Below, in pieces: positions 37,165 through 47,365 of a DNA stretch of 64,000 bases. The DNA is taken from positions 95,464-159,463 of the forward strand of contig NZ_JAPDMX010000024.1 in NCBI RefSeq assembly GCF_025971955.1. The letters run 5' to 3'. Under the pieces are notes generated by a model, which saw only the letters and a list, made by a program, of their open reading frames with translations, was not told the origin of the DNA and ran no database searches. A program made the translations under genes and the position numbers. Origin of the DNA: Shewanella subflava (GTDB lineage Bacteria; Pseudomonadota; Gammaproteobacteria; Enterobacterales; Shewanellaceae). Positions within the stretch are counted from its first letter, which is position 1; every line of letters begins with the position of its first letter.

Positions 37165-38987
37165 AATGGCGTTAATTGACCTTGCTGATATTTGCCCCAG
37201 GTTAACTGGCGATCAATCAAACCGTTCGGCTGTACTGATAATGCACCGCTGCGGCCATTAAGCTGATATCCAGGAAATGCCTGCATTTGTGCTAAGCGAT
37301 TGACTAATTCAAGTGCATCATAGCCCATCACATATAAGCGTTTTTGGCTGTTATTCCAAGTACCCCATAATGATTCAACCATCCGAGTTTCATTGCTGGC
37401 CTGCATTAACCAAGGAATATCGCTAATCATGACCTTATTTAACTCTTGTGCAGATTGGTTGGACTCTTTTTCTAAGCGGCCGCGGCTAGAGGTGTAAAGT
37501 GCCACGGGTTCTGCAAAGACACTGAAGTTTACGTCTAAAAACGCTTTGAGTAATGATAAGTCCTGCGATGCTGAGATCATATAAATGGCATCAATGTCTT
37601 GGCGAGAACGAAAGTCCGCCTCCAGTTTACTGCCTAATATTTCTTTCATACGCGCAATTCTAACTTGGCTATCTTTAACGCCTAAGGCTTCTTGCACGGT
37701 TAACTTCATCTGATCGCCACGGTCGAAATAATGGATCTCAGCGTTATTCTCGGTCAAAGACAGCCATGTTTGGTTAAAGCTTTCTGCCATTCGTTTACCG
37801 ATGGCATCATTACTGGTTAGCAGTAGGGGTAACTTTATGCCATCTGAAAACATTTTTCTGGCAGCATCACTGGCTTCTTGAGCTGGCGATAACGAAAAAT
37901 AAAATTGGTTTTTCTTCGGTTCAAATTGCTCTAACTGATTCAAATACAGTTGAGGGATCAGTTGTTCTTTTGCCTGATTAGCACGTTGTAACTCTTCCAC
38001 TTCATTTGGCAGCAATGGGCCAATGATAAAATCCGCGCCGATATCGGTTGCTTGCTGGTAAGCAGGTTGTACGCCTATTTGGCTGTCAATGAAGTGAATT
38101 GTCACGTCATTATCAAATTCAGCCATATAACTGGCTAAAATGCCCATTTTAATCGGTTCTGCAACTGCAGCCCTGGGGCCAGTTAAAGGTAGTAATACCG
38201 CAATATTTTGCGGTCTAAACGGTTTAGCGTTTAGGGCTTTTTCTAAATCAGAAGGCAATTTCATCGCACCTGGATGATGCGGGTTATTACGCTGCCACTC
38301 CCCTAAATAGCGAACTAACTGAGTCGGTTCAACGGCATAGTGCTTAGCAATATAGGCTAACTGTAACCAACCTGAAAAAACGGGGTTAGCAGGTTCACGC
38401 ATAAAGGTTTGAATGGTTTCTTCTTGAAGCGGTTGTAATACCTGCCAAATAACATCATTTACCTGAGTTGATTCGGTTTTAGGCAAGTAGTTACTTAATA
38501 AGCTGAGCTGTCTAATTTGGTCAATAGGTTGTTGCAGCGACTTATACAGACGCGCCTTGTATTGATGGTAAGTGGCCATCTGCCAGCGAGGTAGTTGCCA
38601 ATGCGGTGGATATTGCAATTGGTTCAGCGCGGCTTGCTTATTTTGTACTTTTTCAGCAATGCGGGCATTCAAATAAATATGCTCAGCTTGAATGGTCGGT
38701 ACCTTCACCATGCTTTTTTGCATTGACGCAAGTATGTTGCTAGCAGCGCTATAATTACCGTCATTGATGTATGCGTGTGCCGCGAGTAAAAGGTAGCGGT
38801 CACGTTTTTCTGGCAGGCTGCTTTTGCTGGCCTCAGATAAATAAGTGCTAGCCGGTTGCTCAACCGACACTAAAGACGTGTTCACAATGGTGTCGGGATC
38901 AGTGGTTTTAGTCGTCGCACAACCAATCAATAATGTTGATAGTGTCAGTGCCGATAGAAATTTAATTGAAATCAGTCTTTTTAACAC
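37161..38987 (-). CDS. lpoA: Penicillin-binding protein activator LpoA
   Basis: 608 residues, outer-membrane lipoprotein: lipobox LLIGC with Cys23. The N-terminal half (about 45-250) is a TPR-like helical domain with YLSEASKSSLPEKRDRYLLLAAHAYIN, and the C-terminal half (about 260-600) is a periplasmic binding protein-like domain beginning QNIAVLLPLTGP. It reaches through the peptidoglycan to stimulate PBP1a transpeptidation; PBP1a is at 18.4-21.0 kb. Divergent from rsmI across 89 bases holding both promoters. Confidence 0.95.
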   Translation of the reverse strand: MLKRLISIKFLSALTLSTLLIGCATTKTTDPDTIVNTSLVSVEQPASTYLSEASKSSLPEKRDRYLLLAAHAYINDGNYSAASNILASMQKSMVKVPTIQAEHIYLNARIAEKVQNKQAALNQLQYPPHWQLPRWQMATYHQYKARLYKSLQQPIDQIRQLSLLSNYLPKTESTQVNDVIWQVLQPLQEETIQTFMREPANPVFSGWLQLAYIAKHYAVEPTQLVRYLGEWQRNNPHHPGAMKLPSDLEKALNAKPFRPQNIAVLLPLTGPRAAVAEPIKMGILASYMAEFDNDVTIHFIDSQIGVQPAYQQATDIGADFIIGPLLPNEVEELQRANQAKEQLIPQLYLNQLEQFEPKKNQFYFSLSPAQEASDAARKMFSDGIKLPLLLTSNDAIGKRMAESFNQTWLSLTENNAEIHYFDRGDQMKLTVQEALGVKDSQVRIARMKEILGSKLEADFRSRQDIDAIYMISASQDLSLLKAFLDVNFSVFAEPVALYTSSRGRLEKESNQSAQELNKVMISDIPWLMQASNETRMVESLWGTWNNSQKRLYVMGYDALELVNRLAQMQAFPGYQLNGRSGALSVQPNGLIDRQLTWGKYQQGQLTPL

Positions 38988-39076
38988 AGGGCTTCACTCT
39001 GGTAAGATATTGGCTTTAGTTTAACCTGCTCTTACGCTGGGCGAAAGTCTTGCACAAAGAGTTTATTGAGGTAGTT

Positions 39077-39919
39077 ATGGATCAAGCCGCAGCACTGTAT
39101 ATTGTGCCCACACCCATTGGCAATTTAGCGGATATCAGTAGCCGTGCAATTGAAGTGCTAAATCAAGTCAGCTTGATTGCCTGTGAAGACACTCGCCACA
39201 GCGGCAAGTTGTTAAGCCATTTTGGTATAGAAACCCGCAAAACAGCACTTCATGACCATAACGAACGTGACAGAGCGCAATGGATAATTCAAAAACTGAC
39301 TAACGGTGAATCCGTTGCGCTGATATCTGATGCTGGCACGCCACTCATTTCAGATCCGGGCTATCATTTGGTTAAACAGGTACGTGAAGCGGGGTTTAGT
39401 GTGGTGCCTTTACCAGGGCCATGTGCTGCCATTACCGCGCTTAGTGCCTCTGGTTTACCTTCAGATAGATTCTCATTTGAAGGTTTTTTACCTTCAAAAG
39501 AAAAAGGCCGTATTGATAAATTGTTAGCCTTAAAAGAAGATCCCAGAACGTTAATTTTTTATGAATCACCGCATCGCATCGTACATAGCTTAGAATCGAT
39601 TGTTGCCACTTTAGGGGCTGACCGTGAAATTGTCATGGCCCGTGAAGTCACCAAAACCTTTGAAACGTTTTTATCTGGCCCTGCAGCAGATGTTTTGCAA
39701 CAGGTTAAAGATGACTTGAATCAGCAAAAAGGTGAAATCGTGTTGATGTGCCATGGTCACAGAACCGATAGCGAGTCAGACATTCCAGCGGTAGTGGTCA
39801 ATACATTAAAGCTGTTATGCCAAGAGCTTCCTCTGAAAAAAGCGTCAGCCTTGGCGGGTGAAATTCACGGCATTAAAAAGAATGCACTTTACAAATATGG
39901 TTTGGAAATCGGCCTGTAG
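39077..39919 (+). CDS. rsmI: 16S rRNA (cytidine(1402)-2'-O)-methyltransferase
   Basis: 280 residues from the ATG at 39077, which has GAGG seven bases upstream; a TTG at 39050 would extend it by nine residues without support. Tetrapyrrole methylase-like fold with [15 protein letters not shown] at the N-terminus, [24 protein letters not shown] (AdoMet-binding) and LIFYESPHR. It methylates the ribose of C1402 in the decoding centre. Located between lpoA and rnpB, a typical gammaproteobacterial arrangement. Confidence 0.95.
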   Translation: MDQAAALYIVPTPIGNLADISSRAIEVLNQVSLIACEDTRHSGKLLSHFGIETRKTALHDHNERDRAQWIIQKLTNGESVALISDAGTPLISDPGYHLVKQVREAGFSVVPLPGPCAAITALSASGLPSDRFSFEGFLPSKEKGRIDKLLALKEDPRTLIFYESPHRIVHSLESIVATLGADREIVMAREVTKTFETFLSGPAADVLQQVKDDLNQQKGEIVLMCHGHRTDSESDIPAVVVNTLKLLCQELPLKKASALAGEIHGIKKNALYKYGLEIGL

Positions 39920-39981
39920 GCTAAACACCATCGGTTTACGGTAAAGTCACATTTTAGATGGTGTGTTGCATTCGCTTACGC

Positions 39982-39987
39982 TATAAT
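39982..39987 (+). promoter_or_regulatory. -10 box of the rnpB promoter
   Basis: A perfect TATAAT seven bases before the RNase P RNA start. No consensus -35 is placed at 16-18 bases; the GC-rich CGCGCCG just after the box looks like a stringent-type discriminator. Confidence 0.65.
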
Positions 39988-39994
39988 CCGCGCC

Positions 39995-40338
<344 letters not shown>

Positions 40339-40348
40339 TCTTTATAGC

Positions 40349-40383
40349 AAAAGGCCTCACAGCGATGTGAGGCCTTTTGGTTT
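40349..40383 (+). terminator. Rho-independent terminator after rnpB
   Basis: AAAAGGCCTCACA and TGTGAGGCCTTTT form a perfect 13-base stem around GCGA, followed by GGTTTC. It lies about ten bases after the mature RNase P RNA. Confidence 0.9.
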
Positions 40384-40565
40384 CTATTTTGCACTCACGC
40401 TTTGAATATACTGAAGCGTAAGCTGTATCAGTTTAGCCAGCCTCTTACTATGTTGTATTCTATTTTTGAAATCACAATGTTTTTTTATTGTTACTTATTC
40501 GGCTGGCGAAATCTTGCTGACTAGTCCAGAATCATAACTCTATGATTTTAAGAAATTAGGCGATT

Positions 40566-43500
40566 ATGGATTTGTCTTTGGGGTTCAAGAAAGCAGCTAA
40601 ATTAGGCTCCAGTGTGTTGCTTATTGGCTTAGTCATTAGTGCTGCGTTAACTTGGTGGGTGAACGAAAGCAATCAACTATCGATTAATAAAGCATTGCAG
40701 GAGACGTCAGAGCAAATTAGTCATAACGTGTTGGAACGGATTACGCTTTATCAATATGGGCTACGCGGTGTTCGGGGGATGGTTGTTACTGCAGGTGAGC
40801 ATCATGTTTCCCGTGAAGGGTTTGTGCGTTACAGCTTAACCCGTGAGGTCGATAAAGAGTTTCCTGGTGCGCGTGGATTTGGTTTTATTCGCAGGGTTTT
40901 ACCAGATCAAGAAGCCGATTTTATTAGCAAATCCCAGCAAGATGGCTGGCCTGTTTTTGCCATTCGCCAGCTAGCTCCCCATGATGACGAGCGATATGTT
41001 ATTCAATATATTGAACCTGTAGAACGTAACTATTCTGCAGTGGGTTTAGATATTGGGTCAGAACAGCAGCGCCGTGATGCCGCCGATGCCGCGATGTTAT
41101 CGGGTGAGGTAAGGTTGTCTGGGCCTATTACGTTAGTGCAAGCAACCGGCAAACCTTTGCAATCCTTTTTGATTTTAATGCCCATTTACCGCAGTGGTTC
41201 AACACCCTCTACCACTGAATCTCGTCAAGCAGAGGCATTTGGCTGGAGTTATGCTCCTCTGGTCACTAATGAGATTTTAATTGGATTAGATTTAAATCAA
41301 AAAACAACTAAGTTGCAGCTTACTGATATTACCCAGCTGAATAATCCAATCCCATTTTACGAAACCGATGCCGAAGATACTCATATTCATTCCTCGTATC
41401 AATACATCATTAATGAAGAGGTGTTCGGCCGCAAATGGCAATTTAAAATCACCGCTTATCCTGAATTTATTAAAGAACTACACCTTAATCGTCCAAGTTT
41501 AATTTTTTCCTACACCGCAGTATTCAGTCTTTTATTGGCCGCATTAACCTCGTTATGGTCTTTAGGTATACAACGTAAACAACAGATGCTAGCTGAACAA
41601 GCGCGACGCGCTAACATGCTAGAGCATTCGCTTGATGGCATCATTAGTTATGATTTGGATGGCAAGATCACCAGTTGGAACAAAGGGGCTGAATTACTGT
41701 TTGGTTATAGTGAAGCTGAAGCGATTGGTTCAGAAAGTGCAACACTGATTGTTCCTAAAGACAAAGTATCCTATGAAAAAGCCTCTTTTCGTAAAGTGCT
41801 AATAGGCGAAACTGTTTTAAATCAAGTGTCTAAGCATCAATGTAAGGATGGTAAATTAGTCTCTACCTCGATGACAGCTTTGCCCATTATCGATGGGCAA
41901 GGGGATATTGTGGGTATTAGCCAAACGCTTCGTGATATCACGGCACAAAAGGATGCTGAATTACGCATTATTAAATCAAATGAAAGTTTAGAGCTGAAGG
42001 TTGCAGAACGAACCACTGAATTATTGCAAGCGATTTCAGAAAATAAAGCTTTACTGAAATCGATTAACAATCAACTTGTGTCAACGGTTACCGATACCGA
42101 CGGGATAATTCTAGAGGTAAATGACTACTTTTGCCGAATGAGTGGTTACTCACGTGAAGAGCTCATAGGTAAAAATCATTCTATTTTAAAGTCCGGTGAA
42201 CATGATGGTATTTTTTGGCAACAGATGTGGACTCAAATTAAATCAGGCGAGTCGTGGCATGGTGAAATTTGTAATCGCGATAAGCTAGGTAATATTCATT
42301 GGTTTGACACTGTCATAGGTCCCGTTATGGATGACAAAGGCAACATTGAACGATTTATTGCCTTGAGTACTGATATTACAGACCGTAAGTTTACTCAGAT
42401 TGAGAAAGCGCAACTGAGCTCGTTGTTGTCGAGTGTACTGGATGCCGCTTCTGAAATGTCAATTATTGCTACGGATGAAAAGGGTATTATCACCATTTTT
42501 AATCGCGGTGCAGAGTTGTTATTGGGTTACGAAGCCAGTGAGCTAGTGGGTATCACTAGCCCAGCCTGTTTGCATTTACTTGACGAAGTGCAGAGCAGAG
42601 CATTAGAGCTCTCAGCCGAATACGGGGTAAGCATCGAGGGATTTGATACGTTTGTTTATAAAGCAAAAACCGAAGGCCCTGAAACACGCAATTGGACTTA
42701 TGTACGTAAAGATGGCACACAGTGCCAAGTTTCTTTATCGGTCACGGCCATGCGCGATAACGAAGGTAACATATTAGGTTATTTAGGTATTGGGGTCGAT
42801 ATCACCCAAATGTTAATGCAGCAAGAAGCACTACTAACAGCCAGTAATCATCTGAGTAAGGCCTCTGATGTTGCCAAACTTGGGATTTGGACCTTTAACA
42901 TACAAGACAATAGTTTAGAGTGGAATGATCGTATGTTTGCCATCTACGATCAGCCATTAACATTGCGCGATGAAGGCTTGGAATATCGACACTGGCAAAT
43001 GAAAATTCATCCTGAAGATATCGAGATGGCAGAGCAAAAACTGCAAGATGCCATAGCGGGTCATAGCACCTATGATCTGGTCTTTAGAGTCTTAAGGGCA
43101 GATGGCGGCATTCGCTATGTGCAGGCTGCGGCGCAAATTGAGCGAGACAAACACGGTAATGCGCTAAGAGTGATAGGCATTAACCTTGATGTGACAGAGC
43201 AACGTGAAATTGAGGCGACTCTTCGTGGTGCTAAGCAACAGGCCGATGAAGCGAATGCGGCCAAATCAGCATTTTTAGCCAATATGAGCCATGAAATTCG
43301 TACCCCGATGAATGCGGTACTGGGCATGTTGCAATTGATGCTTCACACCACCATGTCAGCACAGCAACAGGATTATATTACTAAAACCCAAACCGCGGCG
43401 AAATCCTTATTAGGTTTGTTAAACGATATTCTCGATTTTTCTAAAATTGAAGCGGGTAAGTTACTGTTAGATCCACAACCTTGCGAAATAGAAATGCTAA

Positions 43501-45461
43501 TGCGCGATCTTGCCGTGGTATTGTCGGGCAATTTAGGTAACCGAGATGTGGAAGTGATCTTTAATCTTGACCCTAACATTCCATCTTGTTTACTTATCGA
43601 TAAACTTCGATTACAACAAGTACTCATTAATCTGGCAGGTAATGCGCTTAAATTTACCCACAGTGGGCAGGTGATTGTTGGCATTGACTGTTCAGACGTT
43701 ACCGAACACACCAGAAACTTGCGCTTTTCTATCACAGATACTGGCATAGGTATCAGTGAAGAACAAATAGGGCGTATTTTTACCGGCTTTGAGCAAGCTG
43801 AATCGTCAACTTCCAGACGTTTTGGCGGCACAGGGTTAGGGCTTGCTATTAGCAAGCGTTTAGTCGAGTTAATGGGGGGCGAGTTACTTGTTCGAAGTGA
43901 GTTAGGCCAAGGTAGCTGTTTCTGGTTTGATTTGGTATTACCTGCATTACCTACCACAACAGCAGTGGACTTTGATATTCAAGGTAAACGCATTTTAGTG
44001 GTAGATGATAACCGCATAACCACTGATATTGTGGCAAAAATATTGTTAGATTTTGGTTGTGAAGTGGTGTGTGCTTATAGCGGTGCAGAGGCAATAGCGC
44101 AATATAAACAATCAATTAGCATGCAAGTGCCGTTTGATATTGTGCTAATGGATTGGAATATGCCAGAACTCAATGGCGTTGAAACAGCGCAGCAGTTACA
44201 ACAGGCTGCTTTAGCACAACACACAGCAACCCCTGCAGTGATTATGTTAACAGCTTATAGTGAAGAAATATTAAATAACCCTCTTGCCGATGGCCCCTCT
44301 CCCTTTGTACATTTTTTAACAAAACCTGTGACATCGCAATTATTGGCAGAGTCCATTAGTCAGGTACTTACAGGCAAGGTCGCCTCGACACCCGTGCAAA
44401 TACAGTCACAAAAGCGTTTACAAGGTTTAACCATATTAGTCGTGGAAGATAATCAGCTAAATAGGCAGGTTGTTGACGAGTTATTAACCCTTGAAGGAGC
44501 TAAAGTGGTACTGGCAAAAGGGGGCATAGAGGGGGTTGCTTTTGTCACCCAGAGCCAACAGATATTTGATATTGTGATTATGGATGTGCAGATGCCTGAT
44601 ATGGATGGGCTTGAAGCAACACGCCTGATTCGATCTGATAACCGTTTTGAGCGATTACCAATCCTTGCTATGACAGCGAATGCATCTCAATCCGATAGGC
44701 TTGATTGTATTGCTGCTGGTATGAACGATCATATCGGTAAGCCAATTGATATGCCGAAACTTATCCCAAGTATACTGACGTTGGTGGGGCGAACATTTAA
44801 TCATGCTGAGTATGATAATACCGTGGTTGAAGTTGACAGTTTAGTGGCTTCGCCCGCTAAAGATGAGTCGTTATTTGATAGCCTAGCACAAACCCTTAGT
44901 CGTTTTGGTGGTAATGAAGCCTTTTTCAAAAAGATGGCCTCTGAATTTGAGGTTGAATTAAACAAGCAATTGCAGCCGTTTTATAATGCCGTTGCCCAGA
45001 AAGACATGGCAAAAATCGCCGCAATAAGTCATGGGCTTAAAGGATTTTCAAGTAACTTTGGCGCTAAGGCGTTGGCTAACTTAGCTGCGCACATAGAGGC
45101 CCAATGTCAGCAAGGTGAGCCCGATACACAGCAATTGATGCAGTGGGCCGATAGTTTGCGTCTGTTAGCGCAACAAAGCGTGCTTTATCTTGCCGAGTAT
45201 ATCGCTGAATCAGCACATGATGATGAAGGCGATAGCGCTTCACATCCTCAACACGCTGTAAGTGGCACAAGCAATGAAACAATCATATTATTAAAAAAGA
45301 TGTTGCAGCAAAGTAATCTTGGCGCGATGACAATGATTGAAGATGCAGCCAGTGTTTTGTCTTATCATCCACGTTGGCCAGAATTATATTCATTTGTTCA
45401 AGCGCTAGAATTTGATAAAGCGTTAGAGGTACTCACTATGATTGAAACGGAGGTGAGTTAA
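40566..45461 (+). CDS. CHASE-PAS hybrid sensor histidine kinase with two receiver domains and HPt
   Basis: 1631 residues. Transmembrane helix (about 14-32), periplasmic CHASE domain (about 70-250; HHVSREGFVRYS, GARGFGFIRRV, YFIEP-like), second helix (about 313-335), then four PAS regions (about 345-465, 500-605, 625-745, 770-885). The HisKA phosphoacceptor is His909 in MSHEIRTPMNAV; the ATPase domain has NLAGNALKFT, DTGIGISEEQ and GGTGLGLAIS. Receiver 1 has Asp1196 (LMDWNMPELNG), receiver 2 has Asp1340 (IMDVQMPDMDG), and the HPt His is His1489 (SHGLKGFSSN). All phosphorelay residues are intact. It overlaps by one base the diguanylate cyclase that follows, its likely target. The ligand sensed by CHASE is unknown. 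Confidence 0.93.
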   Translation: MDLSLGFKKAAKLGSSVLLIGLVISAALTWWVNESNQLSINKALQETSEQISHNVLERITLYQYGLRGVRGMVVTAGEHHVSREGFVRYSLTREVDKEFPGARGFGFIRRVLPDQEADFISKSQQDGWPVFAIRQLAPHDDERYVIQYIEPVERNYSAVGLDIGSEQQRRDAADAAMLSGEVRLSGPITLVQATGKPLQSFLILMPIYRSGSTPSTTESRQAEAFGWSYAPLVTNEILIGLDLNQKTTKLQLTDITQLNNPIPFYETDAEDTHIHSSYQYIINEEVFGRKWQFKITAYPEFIKELHLNRPSLIFSYTAVFSLLLAALTSLWSLGIQRKQQMLAEQARRANMLEHSLDGIISYDLDGKITSWNKGAELLFGYSEAEAIGSESATLIVPKDKVSYEKASFRKVLIGETVLNQVSKHQCKDGKLVSTSMTALPIIDGQGDIVGISQTLRDITAQKDAELRIIKSNESLELKVAERTTELLQAISENKALLKSINNQLVSTVTDTDGIILEVNDYFCRMSGYSREELIGKNHSILKSGEHDGIFWQQMWTQIKSGESWHGEICNRDKLGNIHWFDTVIGPVMDDKGNIERFIALSTDITDRKFTQIEKAQLSSLLSSVLDAASEMSIIATDEKGIITIFNRGAELLLGYEASELVGITSPACLHLLDEVQSRALELSAEYGVSIEGFDTFVYKAKTEGPETRNWTYVRKDGTQCQVSLSVTAMRDNEGNILGYLGIGVDITQMLMQQEALLTASNHLSKASDVAKLGIWTFNIQDNSLEWNDRMFAIYDQPLTLRDEGLEYRHWQMKIHPEDIEMAEQKLQDAIAGHSTYDLVFRVLRADGGIRYVQAAAQIERDKHGNALRVIGINLDVTEQREIEATLRGAKQQADEANAAKSAFLANMSHEIRTPMNAVLGMLQLMLHTTMSAQQQDYITKTQTAAKSLLGLLNDILDFSKIEAGKLLLDPQPCEIEMLMRDLAVVLSGNLGNRDVEVIFNLDPNIPSCLLIDKLRLQQVLINLAGNALKFTHSGQVIVGIDCSDVTEHTRNLRFSITDTGIGISEEQIGRIFTGFEQAESSTSRRFGGTGLGLAISKRLVELMGGELLVRSELGQGSCFWFDLVLPALPTTTAVDFDIQGKRILVVDDNRITTDIVAKILLDFGCEVVCAYSGAEAIAQYKQSISMQVPFDIVLMDWNMPELNGVETAQQLQQAALAQHTATPAVIMLTAYSEEILNNPLADGPSPFVHFLTKPVTSQLLAESISQVLTGKVASTPVQIQSQKRLQGLTILVVEDNQLNRQVVDELLTLEGAKVVLAKGGIEGVAFVTQSQQIFDIVIMDVQMPDMDGLEATRLIRSDNRFERLPILAMTANASQSDRLDCIAAGMNDHIGKPIDMPKLIPSILTLVGRTFNHAEYDNTVVEVDSLVASPAKDESLFDSLAQTLSRFGGNEAFFKKMASEFEVELNKQLQPFYNAVAQKDMAKIAAISHGLKGFSSNFGAKALANLAAHIEAQCQQGEPDTQQLMQWADSLRLLAQQSVLYLAEYIAESAHDDEGDSASHPQHAVSGTSNETIILLKKMLQQSNLGAMTMIEDAASVLSYHPRWPELYSFVQALEFDKALEVLTMIETEVS

Positions 45462-46396
45462 TGTTGCAAGCTCAAATATTGGATTTGACCGATGATGTCA
45501 AAGGGAAAATTTTGCTGGTGGATGATCAACCTACCAACATCAAAATTTTACACCAATTGTTTAATCAAGATTTTGACATGTATATGTCAACCACAGGCGA
45601 GCAGGCGCTTGATGTGTGTAAAAAAGTGAAGCCTGATGTTGTGTTATTGGATATTGAAATGCCAGGTATGAGCGGCTTTGAGGTATGTGAAATACTCAAG
45701 TCAGATCCACAGACGGCGAATACTGCGATTATTTTTATCACAGCCCATTTTGACGAAGAGCAAGAAGTAAAAGGATTTCAATTAGGCGCAGTCGATTTTA
45801 TTCATAAACCAATCAACAGTATTATTACCACCGCAAGGGTGCAAAACCAGTTTTTGTTAAAGCGACATTCTGATTTGCTAAGGGCTATTGCGCTTCAGGA
45901 TAGTTTGACCGGAGTGGCCAATCGACGTCAGTTTGAACGTTGTTTACCTGATGCGTGGCGTCATTGTATTCGTCATCTTCAACCCATGTCTTTGGTGATG
46001 TTGGATGTCGATTTTTTTAAACGCTATAACGATAAATATGGTCATCAACAAGGCGATGATTGTCTGCGCTTAGTTGCACAAGCGATAAGTGACGTTGCGG
46101 GACGCCCATATGATCTTGTTGCGCGCTATGGTGGCGAAGAGTTTGTGTGCATTTTACCAGACACTAACCTTGATGGTGCTTTATCCATAGCCGAAAAAAT
46201 GATTGTTGCGGTGCAGAATTTAGCTATTGAACATGCTGATTCCACTATCTCAGATTCAGTGACCATCAGTGCAGGTGTGTCGACCCTTTTTCCTAAGCTT
46301 GATTCTTCATGGGAACATGCATTGAATGAAGCCGATAAACAGCTTTATTTGGCTAAAAAAGGCGGCAGAAATCAGGTGAAAGGCTCCTCATTGTAA
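45461..46396 (+). CDS. Response regulator diguanylate cyclase (REC-GGDEF)
   Basis: 311 residues. The receiver domain (about 15-135) has the phosphoacceptor Asp64 in LLDIEMPGMSG and the Lys in IHKPINS. A GGDEF domain (about 150-308) contains the active-site GGEEF at 224-228 with RPYD exactly five residues before it, which is the RxxD inhibitory site for c-di-GMP feedback. It should therefore be an active, product-inhibited cyclase of the PleD/WspR kind. It starts in the TAATG overlap with the hybrid kinase stop, so the two are translated together and probably form one phosphorelay that controls c-di-GMP. Confidence 0.93.
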   Translation: MLQAQILDLTDDVKGKILLVDDQPTNIKILHQLFNQDFDMYMSTTGEQALDVCKKVKPDVVLLDIEMPGMSGFEVCEILKSDPQTANTAIIFITAHFDEEQEVKGFQLGAVDFIHKPINSIITTARVQNQFLLKRHSDLLRAIALQDSLTGVANRRQFERCLPDAWRHCIRHLQPMSLVMLDVDFFKRYNDKYGHQQGDDCLRLVAQAISDVAGRPYDLVARYGGEEFVCILPDTNLDGALSIAEKMIVAVQNLAIEHADSTISDSVTISAGVSTLFPKLDSSWEHALNEADKQLYLAKKGGRNQVKGSSL

Positions 46397-46521
46397 AGGG
46401 GGATTGTTTGTGTGGCCTTAGTCCCAATCTGCATTACAATCATATTGAGGTTTGCTGATAAAGCTTGAGCAATCTCAGCAAAGCTAAACTCTAGTTAAGC
46501 TAAACATGACTCAACCAAACA

Positions 46522-46555
46522 TAAAAACCTCTCCTTGAGCTGAAGCAAGGAGAGG
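46522..46555 (-). terminator. Terminator after the secreted unknown protein gene
   Basis: CCTCTCCTTG and CAAGGAGAGG form a 10-base stem around AGCTGAAG, followed on the minus strand by TTTTTATG. It lies 34 bases past the minus-strand stop at 46590. Confidence 0.8.
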
Positions 46556-46589
46556 CATCACGGCCTTTAGGCTGGAGGCTCTAAATCAA

Positions 46590-47183
46590 TTACTTATGTC
46601 CCCAAGGTGTTGGCGGTAATGCGACGGGTTTGCTCAAGTCAAAGTCGACTCTAAAGTCACGCGATTCGCGAGTTAAGCGGTAAGTAAAGGTGTTTGGCTC
46701 AATGTACATATGCCATACATTAGTCACTGATTGGTCTAGACCATTTGCTTTAAAGTTAGCAATCGACTGGGCATCAACCGGAAACGACTGCTGGGTAACA
46801 GTACCAGAATCTGCAGTGTCGCCACCGTACATTGTGACTTTATCTTCTGTGCCATCTTGATGGCGATGATCATGCTTTAAGCGTAAACCGTTATCCGTTT
46901 TGGTGATGATCCAAGTACGCGAGTGATCATCGCCCACGTGAAAAGGCACTTTTAATTCAGTATCGCTGCATTCTCGTACATGCATAATAAGCTTTTTGCC
47001 GCTAAAGCCATCATCGGCACTATTGCCTGCGGTGACCACACCCTCATAAGCGTTCCCACAATGGGCAGCTAACGCATCAAAGTATTGGTTTTGAATCGCA
47101 TCTGCCGCCAGACTTGACACTGATAAAAATGAGCTGGCGAGTAATGATACAGATATAGTGGTTTTGATAGGAGTTATTGTCAT
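46590..47183 (-). CDS. Secreted protein of unknown function
   Basis: 197 residues from the ATG at 47183, chosen over an upstream TTG because it starts a clean signal peptide (TTISVSLLASSFLSVSSLAA, cut near AADA). The mature part has two Cys (AHCGNAYEG and VRECSDTE) that may form a disulphide, a His-rich stretch (LKHDHRHQDGTEDKV), and a C-terminal FTYRLTRESRDFRVDFDL. No catalytic motif was recognised. It looks like a periplasmic beta-rich protein. Single-gene unit with its own terminator. The His/Asp run might bind metal, but that is only a guess. Confidence 0.7.
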   Translation of the reverse strand: MTITPIKTTISVSLLASSFLSVSSLAADAIQNQYFDALAAHCGNAYEGVVTAGNSADDGFSGKKLIMHVRECSDTELKVPFHVGDDHSRTWIITKTDNGLRLKHDHRHQDGTEDKVTMYGGDTADSGTVTQQSFPVDAQSIANFKANGLDQSVTNVWHMYIEPNTFTYRLTRESRDFRVDFDLSKPVALPPTPWGHK

Positions 47184-47303
47184 TATTATGCCTATTAAAA
47201 TGAATAAGGCTGGCAACCATAGCAGTGTTTTTTGAATTGAACCTGAAAAAGTCCTTCCAACAAAGACGTTTGAACCATTGAGATTAGGCCGATATTCAAG
47301 TCA

Positions 47304-47332
47304 TAAAAAAACCGTGCACCTAAATAGCACGG
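47304..47332 (-). terminator. Terminator after ygiQ
   Basis: CCGTGC and GCACGG form a short stem, followed on the minus strand by TTTTTTTATG. It lies 34 bases past the ygiQ stop. Confidence 0.7.
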
Positions 47333-47365
47333 CTTTTATTATTCAAACAGCCTTAATAAGATAGC

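Noticed and set aside
43373..43957. 194-codon frame antisense to the hybrid kinase
   Set aside because: It overlaps the conserved ATPase domain coding region in antisense; no protein features.
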